64,000 nucleotides of DNA from Aulostomus chinensis. Lineage: Eukaryota > Chordata > Actinopteri > Syngnathiformes > Aulostomidae. The stretch lies in the NCBI GenBank assembly GCA_037954235.1, contig JBBMOA010000005.1:1567501-1631500 (forward strand). Direction: 5' to 3'. Numbering within the stretch: position 1 is the stretch's first letter; each line of letters starts with the position of its first letter. A model generated the notes under the pieces. It made no database searches and had not been told where the DNA came from. It saw nothing but the letters and a program-made list of their open reading frames with translations. Of this stretch, positions 22,986-33,677 are shown in pieces. Both the position numbers and the translations under genes were made by a program.

Positions 22986-23569
22986 CTTGTTTCCAGGCCA
23001 GACCAGGCTACCAGGAGACATGTGTGGAAACAGGGAAAGGGTGGTCCACCACCCATTCTCCTAACCCAAACCCAACCCCCACTGAGGAAGCAGCGTGTGA
23101 TCCCAACCCACTTAACGGCCGCACCTTTGCACCTCCCTGCTGGATTTGTAGGCATGGCTTGTGACCAGGACATGGATGAATCCTGAGGGTTCCTTCCAGT
23201 GTCACTGCAGGCAGCATTGCAGAAACACATCAAAACAGGATTACAGTTCAATAGCAGGGATTTTCAGGGAGTTCAAGGTGCTGGGGAGAAGTGGGGTCCC
23301 AAGAACTGAAGGACTGTGCACCCCCTTTCTCCTCCTCAGACAGGTCTTTGCCCTCCTCCCCAACCAATTTTGTTGGGTTTTTCTTTTGATCTTTTGTTGT
23401 GAAAGTGCCTTTAGTCGTTTGTTTTATTGATCCTTTCATTTAAAAGCACTTTTAGTTGTTTGTTTTGAACTAATGAGCACATTTTTACTCCTAATTTCTA
23501 ATATCATGTTGAATTGGTGATGTAACTGTTTAATGTGTGTTTTTAATATTGACAAATGTTCATGTACTC

Positions 23570-23880
23570 AAATAAATGTTCTTCCTTCATTTCACTACGT
23601 TCTCTGTCCTCTTTGATCCTCCTAATGACTCACTGATTTATCCTTCTATGGTTCTGGTTCTATCAGTTCTAAAATACAGTCTCCAACAGACAGAACCAGA
23701 GACCTGCGTGTGCTCCAGAGTCCCTCTGCTTCTCCAGCTCCCAGGTTCTCCACCTTCTTTTCTCAGGCTGCTTGTCATTGCCTGGACCAAGACCCAGGAT
23801 CTCCATGAGGTGCAGACACCATGCTGGTGGTTCAGCTGGGGAACCCTCCTTTCCCCCTATGACACTCATCAAACTGCCTT
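23570..23880 (+). repeat. dispersed repeat family A, left-arm copy
   Basis: Closely similar to 31,500-31,866 (opposite strand) and 53,455-53,790 (right arm, opposite strand). It includes ATAAATGTTCTTCCTTCATT at one end. A shared 90-110-codon frame exists in all copies, but I recognise no protein and see no codon-level sign of selection. Confidence 0.8.
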
Positions 23881-24570
23881 CAATCCTGTCAACAAACTCT
23901 CTTAGAAAGTGATGTTCTCTTTTTTCAAGATGGTGTTTCTTGACCAGCACCTTTTCAAGTCTCTGAAAGTGGTGGGAACTCACTGACAGGTGCATCAAGA
24001 AAGGATCCTCTCACCACATGGCAACGCGCTTTCCCCTGAAATGGAGGTCCCATGAAGGACTTTAGGTAGGAATGATGTGGTGTGGTGGAAGGTGAGAACT
24101 GGGATGCTGCATGTAAAAGGTACTCCTGAGGCTGGAGGTGTCACCCTTAACACTGGAGGGCCTCTTGCCACAGTTGGGGGAGCTGGGAAAGTTTCCGGAG
24201 GTCCACATTTACAGGGAATGAACAGGGGTGCTAACGTTGCTGCAGGAACACCTCATTCCAGCCGTAGTGAACGGGCTCCAGTGTGGCAAATGTTGACCGC
24301 TCTTAGTTGGTGACAGCAGCTGATTATTGCTGGAAAGGTGAGCTTGGAAGCTTTCCTCTGATGGTGACAGGTTTGATGGGGGGGGGGGGGTGACCAACTG
24401 TGTCAGGTGAGAGATGAACCCCCCAGAGCGGTCAGGTTTTGTGTCATGTTAGATTAATTTGAACCAGGATTGCCTTCTCTGACTCTGTCATTGTCAAACA
24501 ATGCACGGCCTCCCATCAACTTCATAAAAACCCATGAATGGGTATTTTAATGTGTGTCAGTATGTGTTTT
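23881..24570. other. no gene seen (left arm)
   Basis: Contains a poly-G run at about 24,380-24,390 and a 78-codon frame at 24,077-24,313 without a recognisable domain. Confidence 0.4.
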
Positions 24571-24583
24571 ACACACACACACA

Positions 24584-24624
<41 letters not shown>

Positions 24625-24629
24625 ACACG
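24571..24629 (+). repeat. (CA)n microsatellite (left arm)
   Basis: About 58 bases of CA with a few CT interruptions. The right-arm counterpart is at about 52,720-52,790. Confidence 0.95.
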
Positions 24630-24676
24630 TGAAGGACAGGTACCGTTTCTGGTCTCAGCTCCCTAAGATTCCATGT

Positions 24677-24850
24677 GACTCACCCCTTCATAAAGGTGAA
24701 GTCTTATTTCACAAAAACTGCGGGGGAGCCTTCCAGTTCTGAGGTTAGCACCCCAATATCGGAAAAAAAGTGAAACACTGAAGACAAATCTCAAGAAGAA
24801 CCTTTGTCCCTTCCCTCCCCAGACGGCAATGTCACGTCCATGCCCTAGCG
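24677..24850 (+). other. DPFIKV/HPFIKV-type coding remnant (left arm)
   Basis: Reads MTHPFIKVKSYFTKTAGEPS, then STPISEKK and a stop, then SQEEPLSLPSP. It is homologous in both protein and DNA to the minus-strand frame at 34,100-34,414 (MTDPFIKVTLYFTKTRGGPF). Looks like the N-terminal exon of a transposon-encoded or multi-copy protein. Function unknown. Confidence 0.5.
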
Positions 24851-25689
24851 GTGTTCTTGGTTGGCCTTGTGTCTGTCTTGTCTCCTGGCTCCCGCTTTTA
24901 TATTGAAATTGAACTCTGCCCTCATTTCTGGTAACTTCCCTTCCCCTTGGTGTGTTTCCCACCAGGCCAGAAAACGGACCGAGTACCGTTTTCTTCATCT
25001 TCAAACGTTCTCGTCAAAGAAATCTTCATGTGTAAATGTACATTTTGGTGTATTGTTTGTTTGTTTTCTTTTTTAATCTGTTCCCCTCTTTGCTTTGGAA
25101 TGTGATACAGCCTGTCAACCATTTGTTTGTTAAATAGACAAAACTAAAGAAGCAAATGAAACATTTCGCTGATTAGTTGTGAGCCTTTTTTTTGTATCAC
25201 AAACTTTAATTTGTAAATTTGTGGAAAAGGAAAAGAAAGCAGGAGTGACCCTCCACATTAGGAGGGACTGACAAAGACTTGTACCTATGATAACCCAGCC
25301 TGTCATTTGGAAAAGAGATTCTATGCCTTGACTGAACTGGGAGGCTAACAAAGCCTGAGGAAAGCTAAAAACAATCCAAAACGTTGCACGCTGAGACTGA
25401 TGTCATTACGGCTATGAGGGGCCCTAACCCTATGTTCAGCACCTGAACAAAGTACTTGCATGCTCTTCAGTGAAGTATTTTTGAGTAATTCTCTAGAATA
25501 GTACTCTCAAGTACTATGACTGGGGTGGCAGTATTTCAGTTTGTTTTATTTAGTACTCATTCCACCTCTCCTTTGCCACCAATACTTGTTGTGGTCTGCA
25601 TGTCCAGCGAGTGAGAGATTGTGTCAAACGTGGTGTTTTAGGGCTCCTGATCTGTGTCCTCCATGTGACTGAACCTTCATAACTCTTTG

Positions 25690-25800
25690 TGGCCTCGCTA
25701 AAACCACCAGAAACCCTAACCATCTTTGGGTGGTGGACCAAGCCCCCAGGAAGGACTGTGCATTCCTGCTCCCCACGTTTGTGGAGGGCAGGCCATAATT
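25690..25800 (+). repeat. dispersed repeat family B
   Basis: Contains GGGTGGTGGACCAAGCCCCC then AGGAAGGACTGTGCAT. The same block occurs at 40,645-40,715 on the minus strand. Its left half also occurs at 22,920, 30,420 and 54,430, where it is followed by kinase sequence instead. Confidence 0.7.
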
Positions 25801-26757
25801 CTAAACCTAGCCCTTACGGTTCCAAAGTGCACCACTTTTGCTGGGGTGGTAGTCTTACCTTATACCTCCACTGATTTTATGTGTTCAAAGAATATATGCC
25901 ACTTTATCTTAATCACTAATGTTGTGATAGAGTGAGAATTGAGCTGTCGTGTTTAAAATGGAGCTGCCTAAGGCCACAAGGACCAGGTCATATTTAAAGG
26001 CTATTAAGTTGACTTTTTTGAAACCCCACCACCTTCAGGCTTCATGCAGGATATCTTAGTAACCCATGCGAAATGGGAGACGAGAAAGCACTTAGGTGGG
26101 AGGGGACACTTACCTTAAAACCCTGAACCTTCACCCTGAGCAGCACCGATAGAGTGGACGCCTGTCCGGATGGAGGGCAAACCTTTCACTTGATTTGTTT
26201 CACTGCTCGTGGAATTTAAAGTTGGCATCACTCAGGCTAGGAAGCTCCTACACACACCTGCTTGCTACCATCGGAAAGCCCGTACACACATTTGGGGAGG
26301 GTAGCCAGCGTCTCGGGACTCTGCCCCCTACAGGTTGTATGTACACAAAAGTTACTGAACAGTTTAGCCTCAAAGAGACGGTGACCTAAAAGACATGCAT
26401 ATCAAAACAGGTACATGGAGAAGGGGCTGTTAGCTCGGGTGCTTGGAGGCCACTTTTGTTCCTTTGCACCCAGCCTGAGGAAGACACAAATTGTGTCGAA
26501 ACGTCGCACGGGCACATGTTGACGTTTTTGATTTCGTTCATACCGAACCCCTAGCCCTAACCGCTCTCCATGCACCTCAGACAGGCAGGGAGTCAAAGTG
26601 TCTCTGAACAGTGACACAAGCAGGTGGAGAGGGAGGCGCTGAAGAGAAGAAAAGAACAGGCAGAGTTTCACATAAGCCATTTCAGCCCATCGGACCACTG
26701 GGCTCCGACAGGTAGGCCGACCCTCTACCTGTCCAGGTGGTTGATTTAGTGGACTGG
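25801..26757. other. no gene seen
   Basis: Unassigned. The part next to 26,758 may be upstream flank of the arih2 exon. Confidence 0.4.
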
Positions 26758-26976
26758 ATGTCTTTGGACCTGAACAGCTAGGCATCTGACAGCAATGAGT
26801 AAGACTTTGGGGTAAACTCTGAAGAAGAGGAAGATGAGGATGATGGAGAGAAGAGGAAGATCAGGGTGACATTGACAACTACGATGACGGCGTGGCCAGC
26901 AACGTGGAGAAACAGGATGCCGACACCTTTGACCCAGAGGAGTACCAGTTCACTTGTCTGACATATAAAGGATCTG
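26758..26976 (+). pseudogene. arih2: arih2 first coding exon, broken
   Basis: ARIH2 (TRIAD1) is an RBR-type E3 ubiquitin ligase. The reading MSLDLNS, stop, ASDSNE, stop, DFGVNSEEEEDEDDGE then, after a frameshift near 26,865, NYDDGVASNVEKQDADTF and DPEEYQFTCLTYK matches the ARIH2 N-terminus (start, acidic stretch, DPEEYQFTCLTYK). In-frame stops: TAG at 26,779-26,781 at the normal Gln codon, TAA at 26,800-26,802. A GTGAGG follows at about 26,977, so an intron boundary may be kept. The RING, IBR and RING2 domains are absent; a LINE tail starts right after. Assignment firm, function lost. Confidence 0.85.
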
Positions 26977-26984
26977 GTGAGGAC

Positions 26985-27225
26985 GCCTCCCTCGGTAGGG
27001 GTTCCAGGCACGTCCAACAGGGAGGAGGCCTCGGGGCCGACCCAGGACCCTGGAGGGATTATATATCTCAGCTGGCCTGGGAACGCCTCGGGATTCCCCC
27101 GGAAGAGCTGGTGGACGTGGCTGGGAGAGGACAGTCTGGGCCTCCTTGCTGAGGCTGCTGCCCCCCCGACCCAGACCAACCGGATCAGAGGAGGATGATG
27201 AAGATGATGAAATGAAATGAAATCC
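26985..27225 (+). mobile_element. LINE 3' tail of a type common in teleosts
   Basis: The series CCTGGAGGGATTATATATCT, GGCCTGGGAACGCCTCGGGA, GAAGAGCTGGTGGACGTGGC, GCTGAGGCTGCTGCCCCC followed by AACCGGATCAGAGGAGGATG and an ATGA-type tail is a widespread fish retrotransposon 3' end (RTE/Rex-like). It lies directly behind the arih2 exon. Confidence 0.65.
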
Positions 27226-28834
27226 CTCTTTTTCCTTTTTTTATTTTTTAACCCTTTAAATAATAAATGAAATGAAAGACACTTGTTTTGACTAATATAT
27301 TCATCTGAAATTATGTTTTACGATTGATAATAATAATTATTATTTATTATTATTTTAATAATTACATCAGAGGTTAGTGGTTAGGGTTAGGGTTCGGTGA
27401 ATGAGCAAAAAACCCTCCCCTCAATGGGAAGGGAGGTGCACGGTCCATCCACTTGTCAGACCACCATACCACCAGTCCCCTTGAGGTGGATGTGCACGGC
27501 AGCACTGGCCATAGTGCACTACCATCCACGGGTCATCATCCTTGGAGTTCCCCATTGCTGGGTTCTGTTTTTAGTGTATCGGGGTAGCCTTTGTCATGTA
27601 TTTAATGAATTTTTAAGGGTCCTATATTATTTATTATTCATTATGAAAATATGAAATCAAATGAAATGGAAATAATGTTTTAAATTGTTTATGAAAAATC
27701 AAATCAAATTATTTTTAAATCAAATTGCTTTGAAATAAAAAACCAAAAAGTGTGCCAAAAGGCAGCGTTTCAACCCTGGGAAGAATCTTCATCAGGCCTG
27801 GCCCACAACAGCCAAGCACAACCCAGTGCTCTCCAGTGCTAATAAACAGGTGTGTAGTTTCCAGTGTCAAAGCAAGAAAGAGCCTCTCCTGCCCCTCCCT
27901 CTACTTCTACCCTCTGTATTTTCTCTACAGAAAAAACCATGGAGATGCTCTCTGCTACTTTGGCATTATGCCATGCTAATGAGCCTCCAAGAAGCTCAGC
28001 ATCATCCTGGTCTTTCCGTCAGCAGGAAGCCTCAGAGCGATAGAAAGAGTCAAGACCATACAACCTTCAATGCCTCTGACAGAAAGAGGCTGTTGGTCAT
28101 CCACTGTGTTGCCACTGCAGTGAGCCTGCTGTCATTCGGTTGGCATTCTTAAAGACTACATGTATTCCATGGTAGGCTTTCTTTAGAATGAGTGGTCAGT
28201 GGGTAATTATTGTTTCTTTTGGGGTGGTAGAAAACTTCAACATTTCAGAAGCATCCCACAGGAATGTGGAAAAATTGTGTGGGCCTGCTGTGCCCAACTG
28301 GAAGGGCGGAACCCTGAGACACAACCCAAATCAATCCAACTTTCTATGTCCCCTCATTCAGACCCTCTTAAATTGAATTTATATTTCTATTACTATTCCC
28401 ATGAAATCATCTTATAATCATACTGCCTTTCCCTGACAGGTACAGAGATTGTCTTCCTGAGGAGTGACTCTGTGGCAACTGTGACGGCCTGCATCACAAA
28501 AAGCAGCCCCTCCACAACAGGGAATCCATCACTGATGGTTCTTTAAAGCTATTCCTCCAAGTACCCACATCATGAAAAACAACCATGGTTATTGCACCCA
28601 CGAGCAAGGTATGTCTTGACCCAAGTCTTAATTTTTCTTCATATGTATCTCTGGCTTGTGACAAATAATAGCAGGGAGTGGTTCCTTTTTTTGGTCAGCA
28701 TGCATTTTTCCAGCTGTGAGGGCACCATGCTGTTCTTATCAGGGCAAAAATACCGCCACATCACCGGGGAAACCAGTGATTTTAATGACTATCAATGGTG
28801 AGGACAATTCACTACACCACACAGACCACGCCGA
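27226..28834. other. no gene recognised; short telomere-like motif
   Basis: A/T-rich 27,230-27,370 and 27,640-27,740. Two TTAGGG units near 27,380. Frames at 28,000-28,150 and 28,440-28,600 have splice-like flanks (CTGACAG acceptor-like at 28,440; GGTATG at 28,609), but I cannot name a protein. Confidence 0.4.
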
Positions 28835-29190
28835 TGCAGTATGCAGCAAGAAGGTTCCGGGTGGGAGTCCCGGCTCGAGTGCAGGATCTTTCTGGGTGAG
28901 TCTCCATGTCCTCGCTGTTCCTGTGTGGGTTCTCTCTGGTTCTCCAGCTTCCTCCACAGTCCAAAGACGTCAAGAGGGGACGAGGCTGATTGATTCTCTA
29001 AATTGACCGTAGGTGTGAATGTGAGTGTGAATGGTTGTTCGTCTCTGTATGTTGGCCCTGCGATGGACTGGTGACCTGTCCAGGGTGAACCCCGCCTCTC
29101 GCCTGTAGACGCTGAGATAGGCTCCACCCCCCGCAACTCTGAATAGAAAGGAATAAGCGGAAGACAATGGATGAATGAATGAATGTTACG
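28835..29190 (+). mobile_element. fish SINE/LINE-tail element, plus orientation
   Basis: Words in order: AGCAAGAAGGTTCCGGGTGG, TGTGGGTTCTCTCTGGTTCT, CACAGTCCAAAGACGTCAAG, ATTGACCGTAGGTGTGAATG, GATGGACTGGTGACCTGTCC, AGGGTGAACCCCGCCTCTCG, ending in ATGGATGAATGAATGAATG. This is the well-known dispersed element of acanthomorph genomes. Confidence 0.8.
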
Positions 29191-29339
29191 TTGGTGATGT
29201 CACTGTGAAATCCAGGTTTTGATATCAATGTTGTTTTTCTCCTTTTCAATGTTGACTTAAATAAATGTTCTTCCTTCATTTAACTACATATTCTTGCTTT
29301 TTTATCCCTCTTAATTATTCATTCAATTTATCCTTCTGT

Positions 29340-29620
29340 TTCCATCCATCCATTTTCTTCCACTTATTCCTGTTAAGGGGGGTGGAGCCTGTCCCAGTGA
29401 CTGTCAGGCAAGAGGCGGGGTTCACCCTGGACAGGTCGCCAGTCCATGGCAGGGCCAACATATCGAGACAGACGACCATTCACAATCTCAGTCGTACCTA
29501 CGGTCAATCTAGACTGTCAGTCAGCCTCGTCGCCTCTTGATGTCTCTGGACCGTGGGAGGAGGGAGAGAACCCACACAGGGAGAACATGCAGACTCCATC
29601 CAGAAAGGCCCGCAGAACCT
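29340..29620 (-). mobile_element. fish SINE/LINE-tail element, minus orientation
   Basis: Reverse complement of the same element as 28,835-29,190 (CCATCCATCCATTTTCTTCC, GCGGGGTTCACCCTGGACAG, GGGAGAGAACCCACACAGGG). The two copies form an inverted pair 150 bp apart. Confidence 0.8.
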
Positions 29621-29724
29621 AGTGTTGGTTGGTGCTAGTGGCTCATGTTGCTTTGGATGAGAGGAGACGAAGGAAAAGCTCAACGTGGGGGAAGGTGGAG
29701 GTGAGACTGGCACGGGAGAGCAAG

Positions 29725-30010
29725 GAAGAAGAAGCTGGGACGAGACTTGGCTCCATTGGTGGAAATGGCACCTATGGACAAGTCTACAAGAGACAACATG
29801 TCAAGGCTGGACAGCAGGCTACCACCAGGGTCCTGGACGTCACGGAGGATGAAGAGGAGGAAATTAAACTGGAGGTTAGCATGAAGAAGAATCCCAGCAC
29901 AGAAACATGGCCACCTACTAGGGTGCTTCCAGTAAGAGGAGGCCTCTGGACATGAAGACCAGCTCTGGCTGTGATGGAGTTCTGTGGAGCTGCTGACCTC
30001 ACACTCCTGG
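29725..30010 (+). pseudogene. MAP4K4/MINK1-type kinase fragment (N-lobe to hinge)
   Basis: Reads LGSIGGNGTYGQVYK (glycine-rich loop), QATTRVLDV where the family has AAIKVMDV, then DVTEDEEEEIKLE (start of helix C), a frameshifted stretch matching MLKKYSHHRNIATYYGAF, and, after a one-base loss, QLWL and MEFCGA (hinge). The catalytic Lys of the VAIK motif is Arg here. About 245 nt cover the same 80 residues as in the parent protein, so no intron is visible, which suggests a processed copy. DVTEDEEEEIKLE fits MAP4K4 and MINK1 better than TNIK. These are Ste20-type Ser/Thr kinases of the JNK pathway. Dead copy. Confidence 0.82.
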
Positions 30011-30334
30011 TGAGGACCTTTCTTTCCTGCCCCTCTCTTTCTTTCTCTATTCAAGAAGACTCGGCCTGTCGTGTGTGTTTATATTTAATCGTGCATTTTA
30101 TTAAAAAATGCTAAGTTTTTACATTTTAAGAGCTCCTCAAAAGAGAAGACGTAAAAGATGGAGCTTTGTAGTTTTCAGTCCAGGCTTTCTTTGATAGCGA
30201 TGGGTGGACGGTGGTGCGCTACAGGCGGCGGCGTTGCTCTCATCCAGCGACTGAGCCGCCCGTCCCTGAAAGATGAGGGAAATCTCCCCCAGGTGCTGCT
30301 CCACCAATGTCACCAAAACAACCCCACCTCAGGT
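30011..30334. other. no gene seen
   Basis: Separates the two kinase fragments. No family recognised. Confidence 0.4.
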
Positions 30335-30600
30335 GTAGAGAGCAACACTCCAAGAGCCAGGATCCAAAAGGGTAACAGCTCAACTTGAACTATCCTTGTC
30401 CAGCAGAACACCCGCCACCTTGGGGTGGTGGACCAGGCCCCCAGCTCTGGCTGTGATGGAGTTCTGTGGAGCTGCTGACCTCACACTCCTGCTGAAGAAC
30501 ACTAAGAGGAAACAGCTGAAGGAAGAATGGATGGCCTACATCTCCAGAGAGGTACTCAGAGTCATTGAGGACTTTCTCCTCCAGGAGGGGGGCCTGTGCC
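30335..30600 (+). pseudogene. second MAP4K4/MINK1-type fragment fused to dispersed repeat
   Basis: Bases 30,335-30,435 are the dispersed repeat also in the arms (22,846-22,937). From about 30,437: MEFCGAADLTLLLKNTKRK, QLKEEWMAYISREVLR, matching MEFCGAGSxTDLVKNTKGN-xLKEDWIAYISREILR of the kinase (hinge, helix D, helix E). Compared with the fragment at 29,725 it covers the next 30 residues as well. It then leaves kinase homology near 30,565. The junction with the repeat is at the same kinase codon (Gln-Leu-Trp) as in the arms. Confidence 0.8.
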
Positions 30601-31499
30601 CTCCTCCCCACAACACCACGGATGGAACGTAAGCACCGTTCACGGAAAACCACCATCCTGAGGGAGGCACTTGTGTGAGTTGCATTTGCTTCCTGCTAGG
30701 GAGGACAGCTTATCTTGCTAGCGTTACGTTAGCTAGCAGCTAGGTTAGAAAGGTAGTATTCTTGTGTGGAGTGGAGGAGCATGGGTAATGCATTCCTACC
30801 CATGACCAGCAGAACATGTATGTGACCCATGTATTTTAGAGCAGCCAATAGTTCCCCACCTCCTAGACACGTGTGTTATTTCAAGTGGGTGTCTCATGAA
30901 AGTGTGGTTGAACGGTCAGATGGCTGATGCTGAGTCAGCATTCCTAAAGAGGCCAAGGCCGTTTGTAGCCTGCTGCACCACACTTTAGTGAGACGGATCA
31001 AAGTTTGTGTCCAGAACAACTTGACATTGGGCCGCTCATCTAGACAACCAGTCCAGTGAAGTCCTGCTGTCAGGTGACCTGGGGGTCATTAGCATGTGTG
31101 TTAGCTGAGAGGAGAGGCAGCCAGAGGCTGACACACACAGCTGCTCCCTCTACATGAAGAGAAAAGGGCCAGTTGGAATCAAAGCAGTGTAGGACTTTGG
31201 CATGAACTCCATCTGAAAACACTACTTGTCACCTCCTGGATTTGAATGTGCTTTGTCTCATTGTTCTGGCGCTGCTCGCTCATGTTGGTCGTCTTTGTGT
31301 GATGCAGGTGAAACTGGATTTTACCAAGACGCTAGAGGAAGGAGCAGACGTGACGCCAGCAGCACGTCAGCCTCCGTGACGCCGGACGCGCGTGATAACG
31401 AATGATTTCATCAGCTGAAGGCAATAAACTTCATCTGAAACAAATCTCACAACATGTCTCTCTCTGTCTGTCTTATTGTGAGAATCTGAGTCTCACGTC
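30601..31499. other. no gene assigned
   Basis: Contains GCTAGC-rich sequence near 30,715-30,745. A frame reading VKLDFTKTLEEGAD near 31,308-31,350 is followed by AATAAA near 31,423, which looks like the end of a transcript, but I cannot name it. Confidence 0.35.
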
Positions 31500-31866
31500 C
31501 CACGGTTGGTAAAGTCTCCAGATATCAGGATACCAGCAGTCCAGGGAAAGGTCTGGGGCCATGCTAGCTTCCCCAGCATGGGGGCCGAAAGGAGGGTTCC
31601 CCAGCTGAACCACCAGCATGGTGTCTGCACCTCATGGAGATCCTGGGTCCTGGTCCAGGCAATGACAAGCAGCCTGAGAAAAGAAGGTGGAGAACCTGGG
31701 AGCTGGAGAAGCAGAGGGACTCTGGAGCACACGCAGGTCTCTGGTTCTGTCTGTTGGAGACTGTATTTTAGAACTGATGGAACCAGAACCATAGAAGGAT
31801 AAATCAGTGAGTCATTAGGAGGATCAAAGAAGACAGAGAACGTAGTGAAATGAAGGAAGAACATTT
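31500..31866 (-). repeat. dispersed repeat family A, spacer copy
   Basis: Reverse-complementary to 23,570-23,880 over about 280 bp at high identity. The homology ends near 31,585; 31,500-31,585 is not in the arms. Confidence 0.8.
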
Positions 31867-32395
31867 ATAGAAACCAACATTTTATATTCAAACAACATTG
31901 ATATTGAAACATATTTAATGGCTGCATTACAAACGTAACATCATATTTCAAATTATTTGTGAAAACGGTCTTTTTATTTAAACAAAGAACTAAAAGTGTT
32001 TTTGAATGAAAGAATAGAAAGTTCACAAATAAAACAAACAACTGAAGGCCCTTTGGAAAAAAGATGAAGAGAAAAACAACCAAAATCTCAGGGAGATCAA
32101 ACAAAACCAAAGCGCTCAAAGAAGAAGGAGTGTCAACTCAATAGACAAAGTGAAGCCTTGACAGTCAGCATGTAGTGGTCTTGAACCTCCCGGTTCAAAA
32201 TGGCAGTGCTCCCTCCTTTTGTCCTTCTCAGTAGACACTGTTTCCATCTTCCCCTCACTCTCCCCTGTCTCCACATGTTTCCTGGTTGCTAAAGGTCTTG
32301 GTCACAACCTTCCCAAGTTCCAGACCCAGACCATCTTCTGAGCCAGGTCAGATAAAGACTTTCCTGTCCTTCAGATGTTCAGGGTTGATGAGGAT
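31867..32395. other. no gene seen
   Basis: Between repeat family A and the Harbinger element. Frames here are short and unrecognised. Confidence 0.4.
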
Positions 32396-32727
32396 CAGGG
32401 GCCCGTTTCACAATGCGGGTTTAGTGAAAACTCGGGGTCTGTTAACCCTGAAATTAGGAAAACTCAGAGTTTTCCGCTTCACAAAGGGAGGTCACTCAAA
32501 CCAGAGAAAGAGGGTTCACTCTGGCCTGTTTCACAGACAGCGGTAACTTAAACTCTCGGTCAGTTACCGCAGTAACAGACGCCCTGAAACTAACCTGGTC
32601 GGGACCAGGTTTTTGACAATGAACCTCGAGTTTCTCGCTGACTCCGCCCACTTTCAGAGCCACATCCCCCATTTGATTTCCACATTCATTCATCAGCAGA
32701 CAAGTTTTGGCGAGTTTTCAACTAACA

Positions 32728-32940
32728 TGGCAGGTCCTTTTGTTGATGATCCCGTGGATGAAGGTGCAGCATTGCTGCGCACAATTAAATATTCGTCAGG
32801 AGATGGAGATCAGACCATAGACGTTCTTGCTGTTCCAGACAGTATCGGAACCATTTCACATCACAGTCCATCGTCTACATACACAACCTCCTCCGTCCTT
32901 ACATTGGCAACATCACCAGTCGTAGTCATGCTCTCATGTC
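32728..32940 (+). pseudogene. Harbinger transposase N-terminal remnant
   Basis: Starts ATG at about 32,727: MAGPFVDDPVDEGAALLR, typical for the start of HARBI1-like transposases. After a gap and frameshift SIVYIHNLLRPYIGNITSRS (about 32,868-32,928) matches the region before the DDE domain. A TA-type microsatellite at about 32,950-32,995 then replaces the catalytic part. Inactive. Confidence 0.75.
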
Positions 32941-33500
32941 ATCTGTCTCTCTCTCTCTCTATGTATATATATATATACTGTATATATATCTCAAGCCATA
33001 TTACATTTCATGAAGGCACTGGTGTCTTGGGGGTTTTGTTCTGAGGATGAACTCCCTCAGCCACTGGCCTTCCTACACTCTGGCTCAGGTCCTGCTCCTG
33101 TGCCTCTGTTAGAGGTGGTGGTGGTGCTGGGCCCCCACCCGTTTTACGGGCATCTGCCTTCTTTCTGTTGGCTGAGTAGAAGTCTGTGTTTGTTTAAAAA
33201 GGCTAAATCCTTTATTAGAACATGATATCCATGAAAAGACATTTGTGTATGAAACCAGCATTGGTTGGGGATCAAACAACTATTGTACACAGTCAAACAG
33301 CCACTTAATATTTAACTTACAATGCAGAACATGGGGTACCCCTGAGGTGGTCTGACTGTTTGAATCATGTTTCTATGCTTCATTTTAAGTTGCTGCCAAG
33401 TGCGTTTCTCCCCCGCGGTACTGCATCTAAACGATATCAATTAATGCGCTACCATGGAAGCAGCTTCCTCCGTAGTAATCATGATTGCAAAGGACTACAT

Positions 33501-33677
33501 TTAAACTTCTGCATTGACCTGAGCAGCAGTGTTCCTCCACGCCATCTCTCTCTCTTTTGCAGCTGCAGCGGTGTTGCACTTCTTATTTAACGCGTGTTGG
33601 AACTCTTCACATGATGGCATCAAGATTTCCAACTCCACTGACGTGAACAACCAAGCTCTCCGCTTCTCCGTCGCCAT
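33501..33677 (-). pseudogene. Harbinger Myb/SANT-like protein, N-terminal part
   Basis: From the ATG at 33,675-33,677: MATEKRRAWLFTSVELEILM followed by a helix-rich stretch with NTAAAAKEREMAWRNTAAQV ending VNAEV. This is the tri-helix Myb/SANT-like DNA-binding domain of the accessory protein of Harbinger elements (normal pattern: F-T-x-x-E-x-x-x-L ... K-x-x-W-x-x-I-A-x-x-V-N). An in-frame ATG 30 bases upstream would add MNGVPIHRVT; the inner start fits the family better. It stops at the end of the domain. Confidence 0.65.

Larger units (their letters stand above)
13430..24939 (+). repeat. left arm of giant inverted repeat
   Basis: Reverse-complementary to 52,413-64,000. Position pairs add to about 77,430 at the outer end and 77,352 at the inner end, the drift being microsatellite and one larger indel. 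The inner limit is after CATTTCTGGTAACT (24,939), where left and right diverge. The outer limit is set by the end of the window, so the arm may extend further left. Most conceptual translations of 60-200 codons are identical or differ at one residue between arms. Confidence 0.97.

Noticed and set aside
22628..23251. Frame of 207-208 codons (also 54,109-54,735) as a gene
   Set aside because: It is present in both arms only because the arms are identical; it spans a dispersed repeat, a captured kinase piece in another frame and a poly-C run of variable length.
23570..23905. 109-codon frame shared by three copies of repeat family A
   Set aside because: No recognisable domain, and copies at 31,500 and 23,570 differ by changes that look neutral; it is kept as a repeat.
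27375..27395. Telomere repeat
   Set aside because: Only two TTAGGG units; too short to call an interstitial telomere.
29990..30015. GTGAGG after the first MAP4K fragment as a splice donor, making the second fragment a spliced copy
   Set aside because: The family codes Leu-Val-Lys here (CTGGTGAAG), so GTGAGG is most simply altered codons, not a donor.
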